A DNA stretch of 64,000 nt, taken from positions 1 to 64,000 of the forward strand of contig NZ_JAGEPF010000042.1 of assembly GCF_017573465.1 (NCBI RefSeq), read 5' to 3'. Below the pieces are notes generated by a model. It made no database searches and was not told where the DNA came from. It was given only the letters and a program-made list of their open reading frames with translations. The translations under genes and the position numbers were made by a program. Below, piece by piece: positions 1-8,408 of the stretch (position 1 is the stretch's first letter; each line of letters starts with the position of its first letter). The DNA comes from Actinomadura violacea. GTDB taxonomy: Bacteria; Actinomycetota; Actinomycetes; Streptosporangiales; Streptosporangiaceae.

Positions 1-2281
1 CAGGGGGCGGGGTGGTCAGGGCACTTTGGGAACTCGTTCGGTTCTGCTGGTGGGGGTCGCGTGGGCGGGGTGGGGTCGGGGGGTGCTGTGGCTGGTCGGG
101 TGCGGGGGGTGGGACGTGTAGGGCGTAGTCCACGGCGTCGTCGGGGGGCATCGCGCGACCCTCGCCCCAGAACTGGGCGACGAGGGGCTCGCCGAGGCGG
201 CGGCGGATCGGTTCCAGCATGCGTTCGCGGCGGGCGCCGGCGCCCGGGTTGCGGCCGGTGGCCTCGCGGAGCGCGGACGCCGCGCCGGCGAGCGTCACGG
301 CGCCGCGCGCGTCGCCTTCGACGGCCGTCAGTTCGGCGAAGGCCTCCAGGGCGCGGGCGATGTCCAGGCGGATGCCGGACGAGCGGCTCAGCGACAGGCT
401 CTGCGCCAGCGCCTCCCGCGCGGACGCGGTGTCCCGCTGCTCCAATGCGACGCGGCCGATCCCGGCGAGCGCCCGTGCCATCTCCGGGCGCGCCCCGATC
501 TCCTCCAGGATCGGCAGCACTTCGGCGTAGTGGGCGCGGGCGGCACCGGGGTCGCCGCGGAGCTCGGCCAGCCGGCCGAGGCCGATGATGGCGTGCGCAG
601 CGCCCCACAACTGCCCGATCTCCCGCATGACGGTCGCGCCGGCGTCCAGGTGTTCGCGGGCCTCGCGGAGGCGTCCGCGGCGGATCAGCAGGTATCCGCG
701 GGCTATCCGGGCGTAGGCGCGCACCCATTCGCGGCCGGGAGGGTCGGCGATCGCGTCGGCCTCGTCCAGCCGCTGCGCCGCGTCCTCGAACCGGCCCGCG
801 CGGGCCAGCGACTCGGCCAGCGCGACCAGGGTGGACGCGGTGGTGAGCGGGTCCTCGGCGGCGCGGCACGGGCCGAGCGCCTCCTCGGCGTAGCGGGCGG
901 CCTGGGCGAAGTCGCGGCCGCCGCCGGCCAGCTGCGCTCGGCCCGCCAGCGCCGCGCCGAGCGTGCGCGGGCCGACGCCGTGCGAGCGGGCCAGGAACCG
1001 GTCCGTCCAGTCGGCCCATTCGGCGACGCGCCCCCGGACGATCCAGAAGGTGCGCAGTGCGGTGCACAGCCGCAGGCCCTTGTCGATGTCACCGCGGTCC
1101 AGCGACCAGGTGAGCGCGGCCTGGACGTTGCCCAGTTCGGCGTCGTATCTGGGAAACAGCGCAACCCGGTCGGCCCATGCCCCGGGGACCTCCGCGACGG
1201 CGAGCCTTCCGTCGTGCTCGGCCGCCTCCAGCACCGTGTCGCGGTGCCGCATCCGGAATTCGGCGTCCTCGCCCGCCTCCGCAAGGCGTTCCGCGGCGTA
1301 CTCCCGGATGCTGTCGAGCTGGTGGAACCGGACGTGCCCGGCCATCTCCCCGGTGACGGCCACCAGACTCTTGTCGACCAGCGCGGTCAGCAGGTCCAGG
1401 ACCTCCTCGGCGGGGAGCGCGGCGTCCGCGCAGACGTGCTCGGCCTGCTCGAGGGTCCAGCCCGCGAACACCGACAGCCGGCGCAGCAGCGTCCGCTCCC
1501 GGTCGTCGAGCAGCTCGTGGCTCCAGTCGATCGCCGCGCGCAGCGTGCGCTGCCGGGGCGGCGCGGTCCGGTCGCCGGCGCTGAGCAGCCGGAACCGGTC
1601 GGCGAGGCGGCCGGCGATCTGCTCGACCGACAGCACCCGGACGCGGGCCGCCGCCAGTTCCAGGGCCAGCGGCATCCCGTCCAGCGCGCGGGTGACCTCC
1701 TCGACGCCGCCGGTGACGTCGAAGCCGGGGCGGGCCGCGCGGGCCCGGTCGGCGAACAGCCGCACCGCCTCGTGCGGCTCCAGCGGCGGGACCCGCCAGA
1801 TGTTCTCGCCCGCCATCCGCAGCGGCTCGCGGCTGGTCGCGAGCACCCGCATCCGGGGGCAGCGGGCCAGCAGCAGGCCGGTCAGCTCCGCGCACTCCTC
1901 GATGACGTGCTCGCAGTTGTCCAGGACGATCAGCACCGACGGCCCGCGCAGCGCGTCGGCGAGGGTGTCGGCCGTCCGGCGGCCCTCCTCCTCCGCTACG
2001 TCCAGCACCGCGGCGACGCGCCGCGCGACGGGTTCCGGGGTGCCGTCGGGGCGGACGCCGGCCAGTTCCACGAACCACACGCCGTCGGGGTGCGCGTCGA
2101 GCATCGTCCGCGCGACGTGCAGGGCCAGCCGGGTCTTGCCGATGCCGCCCGCGCCGCACAGCGTGACCGCCCGCATTCCCTCCAGGAGGCGGCGCAGGTC
2201 GGCGACGTCGCGTTCGCGGCCGACGAAGGCGTTGGGTTCGGCGGGGAGGTTCGTCCTCATGGGTGAGCTCGGCTCGGTCAT
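1..2281 (-). CDS. NB-ARC ATPase regulator, C-terminus cut by window edge
   Basis: Predicted signalling ATPase of the AfsR/LuxR-associated group (COG3903 type). After the likely ATG at 2281 (MTEPSSPMRT; a second in-frame ATG is at 2260) comes FVGRERDVADL and a P-loop GAGGIGKT at residues 43-50, then LIVLDNCEHV as Walker B, ATSREPLR as sensor 1, and a GMPLALELAAARV region typical of NB-ARC. The part after about residue 300 is helical and TPR-like. There is no N-terminal BTAD DNA-binding domain. The frame is open through base 1 with a proline-rich tail, so about 760 residues are visible, and a C-terminal LuxR-type HTH, common in this family, could lie outside. It is divergent from the SMC-like operon, so it may or may not regulate it. 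Family call is firm; ligand and target are unknown. Confidence 0.85.
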   Translation of the reverse strand, partial: MTEPSSPMRTNLPAEPNAFVGRERDVADLRRLLEGMRAVTLCGAGGIGKTRLALHVARTMLDAHPDGVWFVELAGVRPDGTPEPVARRVAAVLDVAEEEGRRTADTLADALRGPSVLIVLDNCEHVIEECAELTGLLLARCPRMRVLATSREPLRMAGENIWRVPPLEPHEAVRLFADRARAARPGFDVTGGVEEVTRALDGMPLALELAAARVRVLSVEQIAGRLADRFRLLSAGDRTAPPRQRTLRAAIDWSHELLDDRERTLLRRLSVFAGWTLEQAEHVCADAALPAEEVLDLLTALVDKSLVAVTGEMAGHVRFHQLDSIREYAAERLAEAGEDAEFRMRHRDTVLEAAEHDGRLAVAEVPGAWADRVALFPRYDAELGNVQAALTWSLDRGDIDKGLRLCTALRTFWIVRGRVAEWADWTDRFLARSHGVGPRTLGAALAGRAQLAGGGRDFAQAARYAEEALGPCRAAEDPLTTASTLVALAESLARAGRFEDAAQRLDEADAIADPPGREWVRAYARIARGYLLIRRGRLREAREHLDAGATVMREIGQLWGAAHAIIGLGRLAELRGDPGAARAHYAEVLPILEEIGARPEMARALAGIGRVALEQRDTASAREALAQSLSLSRSSGIRLDIARALEAFAELTAVEGDARGAVTLAGAASALREATGRNPGAGARRERMLEPIRRRLGEPLVAQFWGEGRAMPPDDAVDYALHVPPPAPDQPQHPPTPPRPRDPHQQNRTSSQSALTTPPP

Positions 2282-2465
2282 GCCCCTCCTGCCGTGTCCG
2301 AAGCGTCCGGCGCCTTGCGTTCCGTGCCCTGGTGCGGCGCGCGGCCCGCGAAGTCCGGATCGCTCTGTGAGTGTGTCATCGCTGTACGTGCTCCGTCTGC
2401 GCTTTCGGAGTCCCTGTTCTGCGGGCCTTCCCGCCGCCGATTCCACCTTGGGCGTCGCGGGGCCG

Positions 2466-2482
2466 TACCGTAGTGCGCCGTG
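2466..2482 (+). promoter_or_regulatory. possible leaderless -10 (TACCGT) before GTG start
   Basis: No Shine-Dalgarno sequence precedes the GTG at 2480. A TANNNT-type hexamer, TACCGT, lies at 2466-2471, ending 8 bases before the start codon, the spacing seen for leaderless actinobacterial transcripts. No convincing -35 is visible at 17-18 bases. This is inference from spacing only. Confidence 0.3.
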
Positions 2483-3685
2483 TCCATCACCTCGGAGAAC
2501 GCGGTCGCCAGCCTCGACGACGTGCTGGTCGGCGAGGCCGTGCTGGGCGTGTACCGGCAGATGTTCGCGGCCTTGGCCCGCGACAGCGGCGCCGTGGTGG
2601 ACGACCCCGAGCTGGTCGACGTCGCCGAGACGCTGCTCGCCGCGTTCGCCGACGCGGGCGAGGACGGGCTGAGCCGCGAGCAGATGCGGTACGTGTGCCG
2701 CCGGTACCCGTCCGAGGTGTTCGACAACCGGCTGCGGGTGCTGAAGGGGCTCGGCGCCGTCCGCGAGGTGTTCCCCAAGCCGAACCAGCTGCGTTACCGG
2801 GCCTCGTTCACCAGCGTGGTCGGGCTGATGTTCGTGCGCCGGATGATGCTGGACGGCGGGCAGAGCGAGATGCACCGCCTCCTCGCGCTCGAGCAGCTCA
2901 ACGTCGCCGACCCGCGGATGACGCCGGAGCAGGCGCGGGACGGCGCGGAGGGCCTGGCCCGCGCGTTCCGGCTGTGGAGCGTCGAACTCGTCACCCTCAC
3001 CAACGGGACGATCGAGGAGCTGCGCGAGCAGGCCCCGAAGCTGTGGGGGACGGAGGAGATCCTGCTGCGCGCCGAGCGGCTGCACGGGGCGATCCTGCGG
3101 CGGTGGCCGCAGCTCGACCGCACCTGCACGGACCTGCGCGCCGCCATCTACGCCTACGGTGACGCGTCGCGCCGCGCGGCCGCGCGGCTGACGGACTCCG
3201 CGGGCACGACCCGCAACCTCACCCTCCTTCCGCCCGAGACGTGGCGCACCTTCGCGCGCACCGCCGGCCGCGAGGATCTCGCGGCCGTCCTGGACGGTTT
3301 CGTGTTCGACGCCGCCGCGCCCTGGCACGAGCCGTCCGCGGTGGTGACCGCCGTGGAGGACGGGCCGCGCGCGACCCCGCCGCGGCCGGCCCCGCCGCGG
3401 CCGTCCGTCCCCGACACGGGGCTGTCGTCGGAGACCGGGTCGGACGCGACGGTGATGGAGCGGCTGCGCGTCATGGCCGAGGAGGTGCTCCGCGGCCGCG
3501 ACCGGGTGGCCGTGCAGGACGTCCTCGCGGAGGACTGGGTGACCGCGCGCCGCACTCTCGCCGACCTGTCGTCGGCGCACCTGCACCCCGAACTGCCCTA
3601 CCGGCTCGTCTGGTCGGACGGGATGGACGTCCGCGCGGACGGCGCGCCCACCTGGGTGACGCCAGGATGGTTCGAGAGGACGTGA
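2480..3685 (+). CDS. unrecognised first subunit of SMC-like operon
   Basis: 401 residues, first gene of a four-gene coupled set ending in an SMC-like ATPase. I do not recognise a named domain. It has a mainly helical N-terminal block (about 1-285), a proline linker (around 300-315, APPRPSVPD) and a short C-terminal alpha/beta block (about 330-401). The early segment with LSREQMRYVCRRYPSEVFDNRLRVL and a following turn resembles a winged-helix. By position it may be the kleisin-like (MukF/MksF/JetA-like) subunit, but I see no DUF3375-like signature. The start GTG at 2480 gives MSITSENAV and lacks a ribosome binding site. Its stop overlaps the next start by four bases (GTGA), implying translational coupling. 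Function is inferred only from context. Confidence 0.75.
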   Translation: MSITSENAVASLDDVLVGEAVLGVYRQMFAALARDSGAVVDDPELVDVAETLLAAFADAGEDGLSREQMRYVCRRYPSEVFDNRLRVLKGLGAVREVFPKPNQLRYRASFTSVVGLMFVRRMMLDGGQSEMHRLLALEQLNVADPRMTPEQARDGAEGLARAFRLWSVELVTLTNGTIEELREQAPKLWGTEEILLRAERLHGAILRRWPQLDRTCTDLRAAIYAYGDASRRAAARLTDSAGTTRNLTLLPPETWRTFARTAGREDLAAVLDGFVFDAAAPWHEPSAVVTAVEDGPRATPPRPAPPRPSVPDTGLSSETGSDATVMERLRVMAEEVLRGRDRVAVQDVLAEDWVTARRTLADLSSAHLHPELPYRLVWSDGMDVRADGAPTWVTPGWFERT

Positions 3686-4611
3686 CCGTGGACCCGCAGG
3701 TTCTCGCGCGGGCCCGCGCCCGCGTGCTCGGCGTTCCGTCGGTCGCGGCGGCCGATCCGGTTCCGGCGGGGACGGCCGCCGCGACCGACGGCGACAGGGT
3801 GTGGCTGCTGCCGGTCTGGCCGGACGGGGCCACGCCCGCGCTCCTCGATGAGTACCAGACCGCGCCGATGCCACTGGACCGCGCAGGTCAGGCGCGCCGC
3901 GTCCTCGCGGCGGCGCTCCGCTGCTGCTGGACCCGGCTGGACGACGCCCCGTGGCCGGGAACGAGGGCGACGGTCGCCGCCGTCCTGGACGTCTACGCGG
4001 GCATGTCCCGAGGGGACGCGGACCTCGCGCGCCGCTGGGCCACCGGCGAACTGCGCCGCCTGGCCGACACCGGGTGGCTGCTGCTGGACGAGAAGGCGGG
4101 CGGCGTCCGCCTGGGTCCGCGGGTCTCCCTCTGGGCCGAGCACACGCTGTCGTCCCTGCGAGCCCTTCTGCACCGGCTCCCCGAGCCGCCGCCCTCCGCG
4201 CCGGAGTCGCATACGCAGGATCCGCTCGACGCGTCCCCGGCCGTCCCGTCCCCTCGTCCCGCCGAACCAGCGGTTCCGGCTCAGCCCGGCCCGGCCCGCG
4301 CCGGCTCGTCCACGGACGACGTAGACGAATCGGCTCGGTCTGAGCCCGTTCTCTCGCGGCCGGCCGGGGGCGAGGCGGCCGCAGAGGTGTCTTCTGAGGC
4401 GGGTGACGACGAGTCGGAGCGGCCCGCGGCGGACGCGGATCGGGCCGGAGCCGGGGCTTCGGGGGTGGGGGAAGAACGTGCGGCATCCGCGCCTCCTGTG
4501 GTGTTCAGATCACCTTCCGTGATCGAGCCTGCCGCAGCCCCGCCCCCGGTGGCGGAAAGATCTTCATCTGTGGATAACTCACCGCGCGATGGGGGCGCAG
4601 CCGGTGAGTGA
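3682..4611 (+). CDS. unrecognised second subunit with disordered tail
   Basis: 309 residues if started at GTG 3682, which overlaps the preceding stop as GTGA; ATG 3667 and GTG 3688 are in-frame alternatives, and AGAGGA at 3674-3679 suits 3688 best. Residues 1 to about 165 form a folded-looking, helix-rich block (DEYQTAPMPLDRAGQARRV, then RRWATGELRRLADTGWLLL, winged-helix-like). From about residue 170 to the end it is Pro/Ala/Ser/Glu-rich, acidic and probably disordered. No family recognised. It sits between the first subunit and the small winged-helix protein, all coupled to the SMC-like ATPase, so it is probably a subunit or loader of that complex. The tail could be a flexible tether, as kleisin linkers are. 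Confidence 0.7.
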   Translation: MTVDPQVLARARARVLGVPSVAAADPVPAGTAAATDGDRVWLLPVWPDGATPALLDEYQTAPMPLDRAGQARRVLAAALRCCWTRLDDAPWPGTRATVAAVLDVYAGMSRGDADLARRWATGELRRLADTGWLLLDEKAGGVRLGPRVSLWAEHTLSSLRALLHRLPEPPPSAPESHTQDPLDASPAVPSPRPAEPAVPAQPGPARAGSSTDDVDESARSEPVLSRPAGGEAAAEVSSEAGDDESERPAADADRAGAGASGVGEERAASAPPVVFRSPSVIEPAAAPPPVAERSSSVDNSPRDGGAAGE

Positions 4612-5275
4612 GCTGTTCGAGGGGCTGCTGCGGGGTTATGACGAGCGGCGGCGGGCGGAGCTCGTCGCGGCGTACATGGCGGTGGAGCATGCGGCGGCGC
4701 CGGTGCCGGAGGTGCGGTTCCCCGCGCTGCGGGAGCCGGCGCTGCGGCGGACCGTCGAGGGGATGCTGGCGCTGAGCGGCCGGACGCTGGTCCGGTCGGA
4801 GCAGACGTCGTGGATCTCGGGGTACCGCGACGACGTCGCGGCGGAGCTGGCGCAGGACGAGGAGTGCGTGCCGCTCCCGCAGGAGCGGGCGGTGCTGACG
4901 CTTGTGCTGATCCATTCGGTGGCGATCCCGCGGGCGGCGGGGCTGCTGGAGGACGACTCGTGGCTGTCGCCGTATCCGACGCCGGTGGAGGAGCTGAGGC
5001 GGCGGACGCAGTTGCCCGTCGGGGAGCTGGACGCGGCGCTGCGGCGGCTGCGGCTGGCGGGGCTGGTGGCGCAGGTGAAGGCGGCCGCCGACCCGGCCGA
5101 CCCAGCGCAGGCGGGCGGGTTCGTGCCGGGGCCGCAGTTCCACCGGCTGACGCCGGGGGCGCGGCGGCGGCTGCAGGAGGAGCTGATCCTGGCCGCGGGC
5201 CCGGACTCGCCGCTGGCGGCGGCGATCCGGGCGCGGCGGCGGGGTCGGGAACGAGATCAGGGGGAGAGCGAATGA
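4589..5275 (+). CDS. small winged-helix protein, KITE/MukE-like by context
   Basis: 228 residues from ATG 4589 (GTG 4604, VSELFEGLL, is an in-frame alternative); it overlaps the previous gene by 23 bases and the next by four (ATGA). The C-terminal half reads as a winged helix: TPVEELRRRTQLPVGELDA, then LRRLRLAGLVAQV and a beta-wing up to HRLTPGARRRLQEEL. Size and place just before an SMC-like gene match the KITE subunits MukE, MksE and JetB, which bridge kleisin and SMC heads. I see no clear DUF4194 motif, so the homology is inferred from context. A basic C-terminus (RARRRGRER) could contact DNA. It is likely translated only with its neighbours. Confidence 0.75.
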   Translation: MGAQPVSELFEGLLRGYDERRRAELVAAYMAVEHAAAPVPEVRFPALREPALRRTVEGMLALSGRTLVRSEQTSWISGYRDDVAAELAQDEECVPLPQERAVLTLVLIHSVAIPRAAGLLEDDSWLSPYPTPVEELRRRTQLPVGELDAALRRLRLAGLVAQVKAAADPADPAQAGGFVPGPQFHRLTPGARRRLQEELILAAGPDSPLAAAIRARRRGRERDQGESE

Positions 5276-8200
5276 CGGCCGTGCTGGAGCCGCTGGTGCC
5301 GGGGCCCGTCCGGGACGCGGAGAACCTCGTCGGCGACCGGACGCTGGTGGCGGTGCAGGCGGTGAACATCTCGCGGCTGTCGACGCATCCGGTGCCGACG
5401 GTGCCGGGGACGCTGATCGTGGTGGCGGGGCAGGGCCCGAAGGACTCCAACGGCGCGGGCAAATCGTCGTTCATCGCGGCGATCACGGCGCTGCTCGGCG
5501 ACGAGCAGTGGCGGTTCGCGTCGGGTGCGCGGGCGGTGGCGGAGCTGCTGTTCAACGCGGAGCTGGCGGCGCAGGGCGACAGCCAGTGGGCGAGCGCCGA
5601 CCACGGGTACATCATCGGCGTCTTCGACTACGCCGATGCCGGCGGTGAAGAAGAGGACGAGGACGCCGAGACCGCGCTGACCGTGTGGCTGCGGGTGAAC
5701 GTGGACGCGCCGCATCTGGAGATCCGCTGGCAGGAGGGCGTGTACCTGGCGTCCGCGCCGTCGGAGGCGGGGCGGGTGGCGCTGGCGGACCGGCTGTGGG
5801 CGAGCCTGCCGCGCAGCGCGGGCCGCCGCGACCTGGTGGCGAAGGACCTGAGCCGCGTCCTGTACGGCGGGCAGGTGCGGTGCGTGTCGTTCCTGTCGAC
5901 GTCGGTGCGGTCGAAGGTCGCGACGAACCTGCTGTCGCAGCCGCTGAACGAGATCGGCCCGGAGCGGATCTTCAGCGCGATCGCGGCGCTGACGGGGCTG
6001 GACCGGGAGCTGGAGGCCGAGCGCAAGTCGCGGGCCGAGGAGCATCGCGAGCGGGCGAAGGCGGCGGAGGCGGCGGACCGGCTGGCGGAGTGGGAGCGGG
6101 AGGCGGCGGCGCTGCTGAAGACGTTCGACCGGCGCGACCGGGCCCGCGAGGAGGTGGCGGCGGCGCTGCGCCACTGGCGGACGCGGCAGGCGCGGCTGCT
6201 CGGGGACGCGGCGGAGGCGGACGCGGCGCACGCCGCCGAGCAGGAGGCGCTGCGCGCCGAGGCGGTGGAGCTGGGCGCCGCGGCGAAGGCGGCGGAGCGG
6301 GAGATCGAGCAGCTCACCGGGGGTGCGCTGGACGCGCGGCTCGCCGAGGCGGGCGCGGCGCTCGCGGAGCTGAAGGGGCAGGCCGACAAGCTCGGCGCGG
6401 ACAAGGCGGTCGCGCGCAACCGGCTGGACGAGCTGCGCCGGCAGGTGTCGGCGCTGGAGGAGCGGCGGCGGGAGGCCGACGGCCGGGACGGCGCCGCGGC
6501 AAGGGCGGAGCTGGCCGAGGCGGAGGCGCGCCGCGACGAGGCGCAGCAGGAGTTCGGGATGGCGCGCGGCGCGGTCGCGCGGGCGGAGCGCTCCCTGGCG
6601 GAGGCGGAGGCGGGCGAGAGCAGCGCGCCCGCACAGATCAGGGCGCTGGCGGGGGCGGAAGTCGCGGCGGTCGGGCTGCTGGACGCGGTGGAGCTGGCGG
6701 AGGACGTCCGGGACCGGTGGGAGGCCGCGCTGTGGCCGTACCGGGAGGCCGTGGTGGTCGGAACGTCCGATCTCGGGGCGGCGGCGGACGCGCTGAAGGG
6801 GCTGCCCGGTTCGATGATCGTCCCGGCGGACGGGGAGCTGAACCCGGGCGGCGAGCCGGTGGCCGGCCATCCCGAGGGCGTGCGCTGCGCGCTGCCGCTG
6901 GCGCGTTTCTTCGGTTCTTTCGACGGCGACGAGCGCGGAGTCGTCATCGTCGGCGGATTCCCGGAACCGGTGACGGGACGGGTGGCGCGCGTACAGGCGG
7001 CGCACGCCGCGCTAGAGGCGGCGAAGGATGCGCTAGAGCGTGCGCGGCAGGCCACGTCCGACGCGGCCGCCGATGTGGCGCGGGCAGGGCGGCGCCTTGC
7101 GGGCGCGCAGGCGGCGGACGAGCTGGACGCCGTGCACGAGCGGATGGCGGAGCTTCGCGCGCAGCTGGAGGAGCTGGCGAGCAGCGAGTCGAAGCTGGGT
7201 CCGCGGCTGGGGTCGGCGGAGCAGGCCGTCCGGCGGCTCCAGGCGAAGGCCGACACGCGCGCGCTGGAGGTGGACCGGCTGCGCGGCCGCAAGGAGGCGC
7301 GCGACCAGGAGCGCGACCAGGTGCGGCGCAAGGCGTCGGAGCTGGCGGACAAGCGCGCGGCGCTCGGCCTGGAGGAGCTGGAGAAGGGGTGGGGCGGGTC
7401 CCGGGAGGGCGCCGCCGAGTGGCTGTCCGGCCTCGACGACGACGAGGCGACGTGGACGCCGGCGGAGTGGTGGCACACGGCGGAGAAGCACCTGTCGGAG
7501 GCGCTGCGGCGCGTGTTCCCGGACGGGCCGTCCGATGAGGACATGCCGGAGGAGACGCGGTTCCTGCTGCGGGAGCGCGCCGAGGGCGAGGGCCGCCGCA
7601 CCGACCGGGAGCAGGCGACGTTCCTGCGCCTGGCGAAGTCGCTGGAGGGCTATCTGCGCCGCCAGGAGGACTACGAGAAGCACCAGCGCCGGCAGATCGA
7701 GGTGCAGCTGTCGGGGCGGCACGCCGATCTGGAGAAGGCGCGCAAGGGCGCGACGGAGGCGGCGGGTGCCGCGGAGGCGCACCGGACCGCGCTGACGGCG
7801 GCGATCCGGGCGCGGCTCCAGCGGGTGTCGGAGGAGTTCGAGAAGCTGGACGTGACGTACGGCGGGTACGGCGCGACGCTGGAGTTCCCGACGCCGGAGC
7901 AGCCGGGCGATCCGGAGCAGGAGTGGCGCTGGCGGGTGACGCCGAAGTGGCGGCGTTCGGACGGGCAGCGGTACGTCCCCTACAACCGGCGTGCGAACAC
8001 GGCGCTGATGGACGAGAAGGCGGTCAAGCTGGTGTGCGCGGCGGCGCTGGCCAGTTCCGGCGGCGGGCGGCTGTGCCTGGTGCTGGACGAGCTGGGCCGC
8101 AACCTCGGCAAGGAGCACCGCAAGGAGGCCGTCGCGCTGTTCCGCAAGATCGGTGAGACGCACGGCATCACGGTGATCGGCGCGCTGCAGGACGACATGG

Positions 8201-8367
8201 AGCCCTATGCGATCGACGCGTGCGGGCAGTACGTGAAGCTGCGCCGGTCGTCGGACACGATGCCGTACAACGAGCCGCCGGTCGTCGTCGGCTACGACGA
8301 GCATGAGCCGCGCGTCCGCAAGCTGGCGGAGGCGATGAGCCGGTCGAGGCCCGCGCAAGCGGGGTAA
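5272..8367 (+). CDS. SMC/MukB-like coiled-coil ATPase
   Basis: 1031 residues, chromosome-segregation-type ATPase. A P-loop DSNGAGKSS at residues 58-66 opens the head. A long Ala/Glu/Arg coiled coil runs about 245-455, a compact hinge-like domain about 456-565 (WEAALWPYREAVVVG, then GLPGSMIVP), and a second coil about 565-900. The head closes with Walker B LCLVLDEL at 934-941, keeping the catalytic Asp-Glu. The canonical LSGGQ/E signature before Walker B is absent: the equivalent place reads NTALMDEKAVKLV. The ribosome binding site GGGGAGAG sits just before ATG 5272, which overlaps the previous stop. The architecture is that of MukB, MksB or JetC, which extrude DNA loops and, in Wadjet, restrict plasmids. 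No JetD (Toprim-like nuclease) gene is visible. SMC-like identity is firm, biological role unknown. Confidence 0.9.
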   Translation: MTAVLEPLVPGPVRDAENLVGDRTLVAVQAVNISRLSTHPVPTVPGTLIVVAGQGPKDSNGAGKSSFIAAITALLGDEQWRFASGARAVAELLFNAELAAQGDSQWASADHGYIIGVFDYADAGGEEEDEDAETALTVWLRVNVDAPHLEIRWQEGVYLASAPSEAGRVALADRLWASLPRSAGRRDLVAKDLSRVLYGGQVRCVSFLSTSVRSKVATNLLSQPLNEIGPERIFSAIAALTGLDRELEAERKSRAEEHRERAKAAEAADRLAEWEREAAALLKTFDRRDRAREEVAAALRHWRTRQARLLGDAAEADAAHAAEQEALRAEAVELGAAAKAAEREIEQLTGGALDARLAEAGAALAELKGQADKLGADKAVARNRLDELRRQVSALEERRREADGRDGAAARAELAEAEARRDEAQQEFGMARGAVARAERSLAEAEAGESSAPAQIRALAGAEVAAVGLLDAVELAEDVRDRWEAALWPYREAVVVGTSDLGAAADALKGLPGSMIVPADGELNPGGEPVAGHPEGVRCALPLARFFGSFDGDERGVVIVGGFPEPVTGRVARVQAAHAALEAAKDALERARQATSDAAADVARAGRRLAGAQAADELDAVHERMAELRAQLEELASSESKLGPRLGSAEQAVRRLQAKADTRALEVDRLRGRKEARDQERDQVRRKASELADKRAALGLEELEKGWGGSREGAAEWLSGLDDDEATWTPAEWWHTAEKHLSEALRRVFPDGPSDEDMPEETRFLLRERAEGEGRRTDREQATFLRLAKSLEGYLRRQEDYEKHQRRQIEVQLSGRHADLEKARKGATEAAGAAEAHRTALTAAIRARLQRVSEEFEKLDVTYGGYGATLEFPTPEQPGDPEQEWRWRVTPKWRRSDGQRYVPYNRRANTALMDEKAVKLVCAAALASSGGGRLCLVLDELGRNLGKEHRKEAVALFRKIGETHGITVIGALQDDMEPYAIDACGQYVKLRRSSDTMPYNEPPVVVGYDEHEPRVRKLAEAMSRSRPAQAG

Positions 8368-8408
8368 ATCATGTGAAGGCGGGCGGCGGATCCGGCAGGA
8401 TGCCCGGC

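Noticed and set aside
530..2266. 578-codon plus-strand frame
   Set aside because: Antisense to the NB-ARC regulator, whose P-loop and Walker B are clear.
4810..5271. Extended N-terminus of the SMC-like protein
   Set aside because: The frame is open upstream but is out of phase with the small winged-helix gene; ATG 5272 has a strong ribosome binding site and a P-loop at normal distance.
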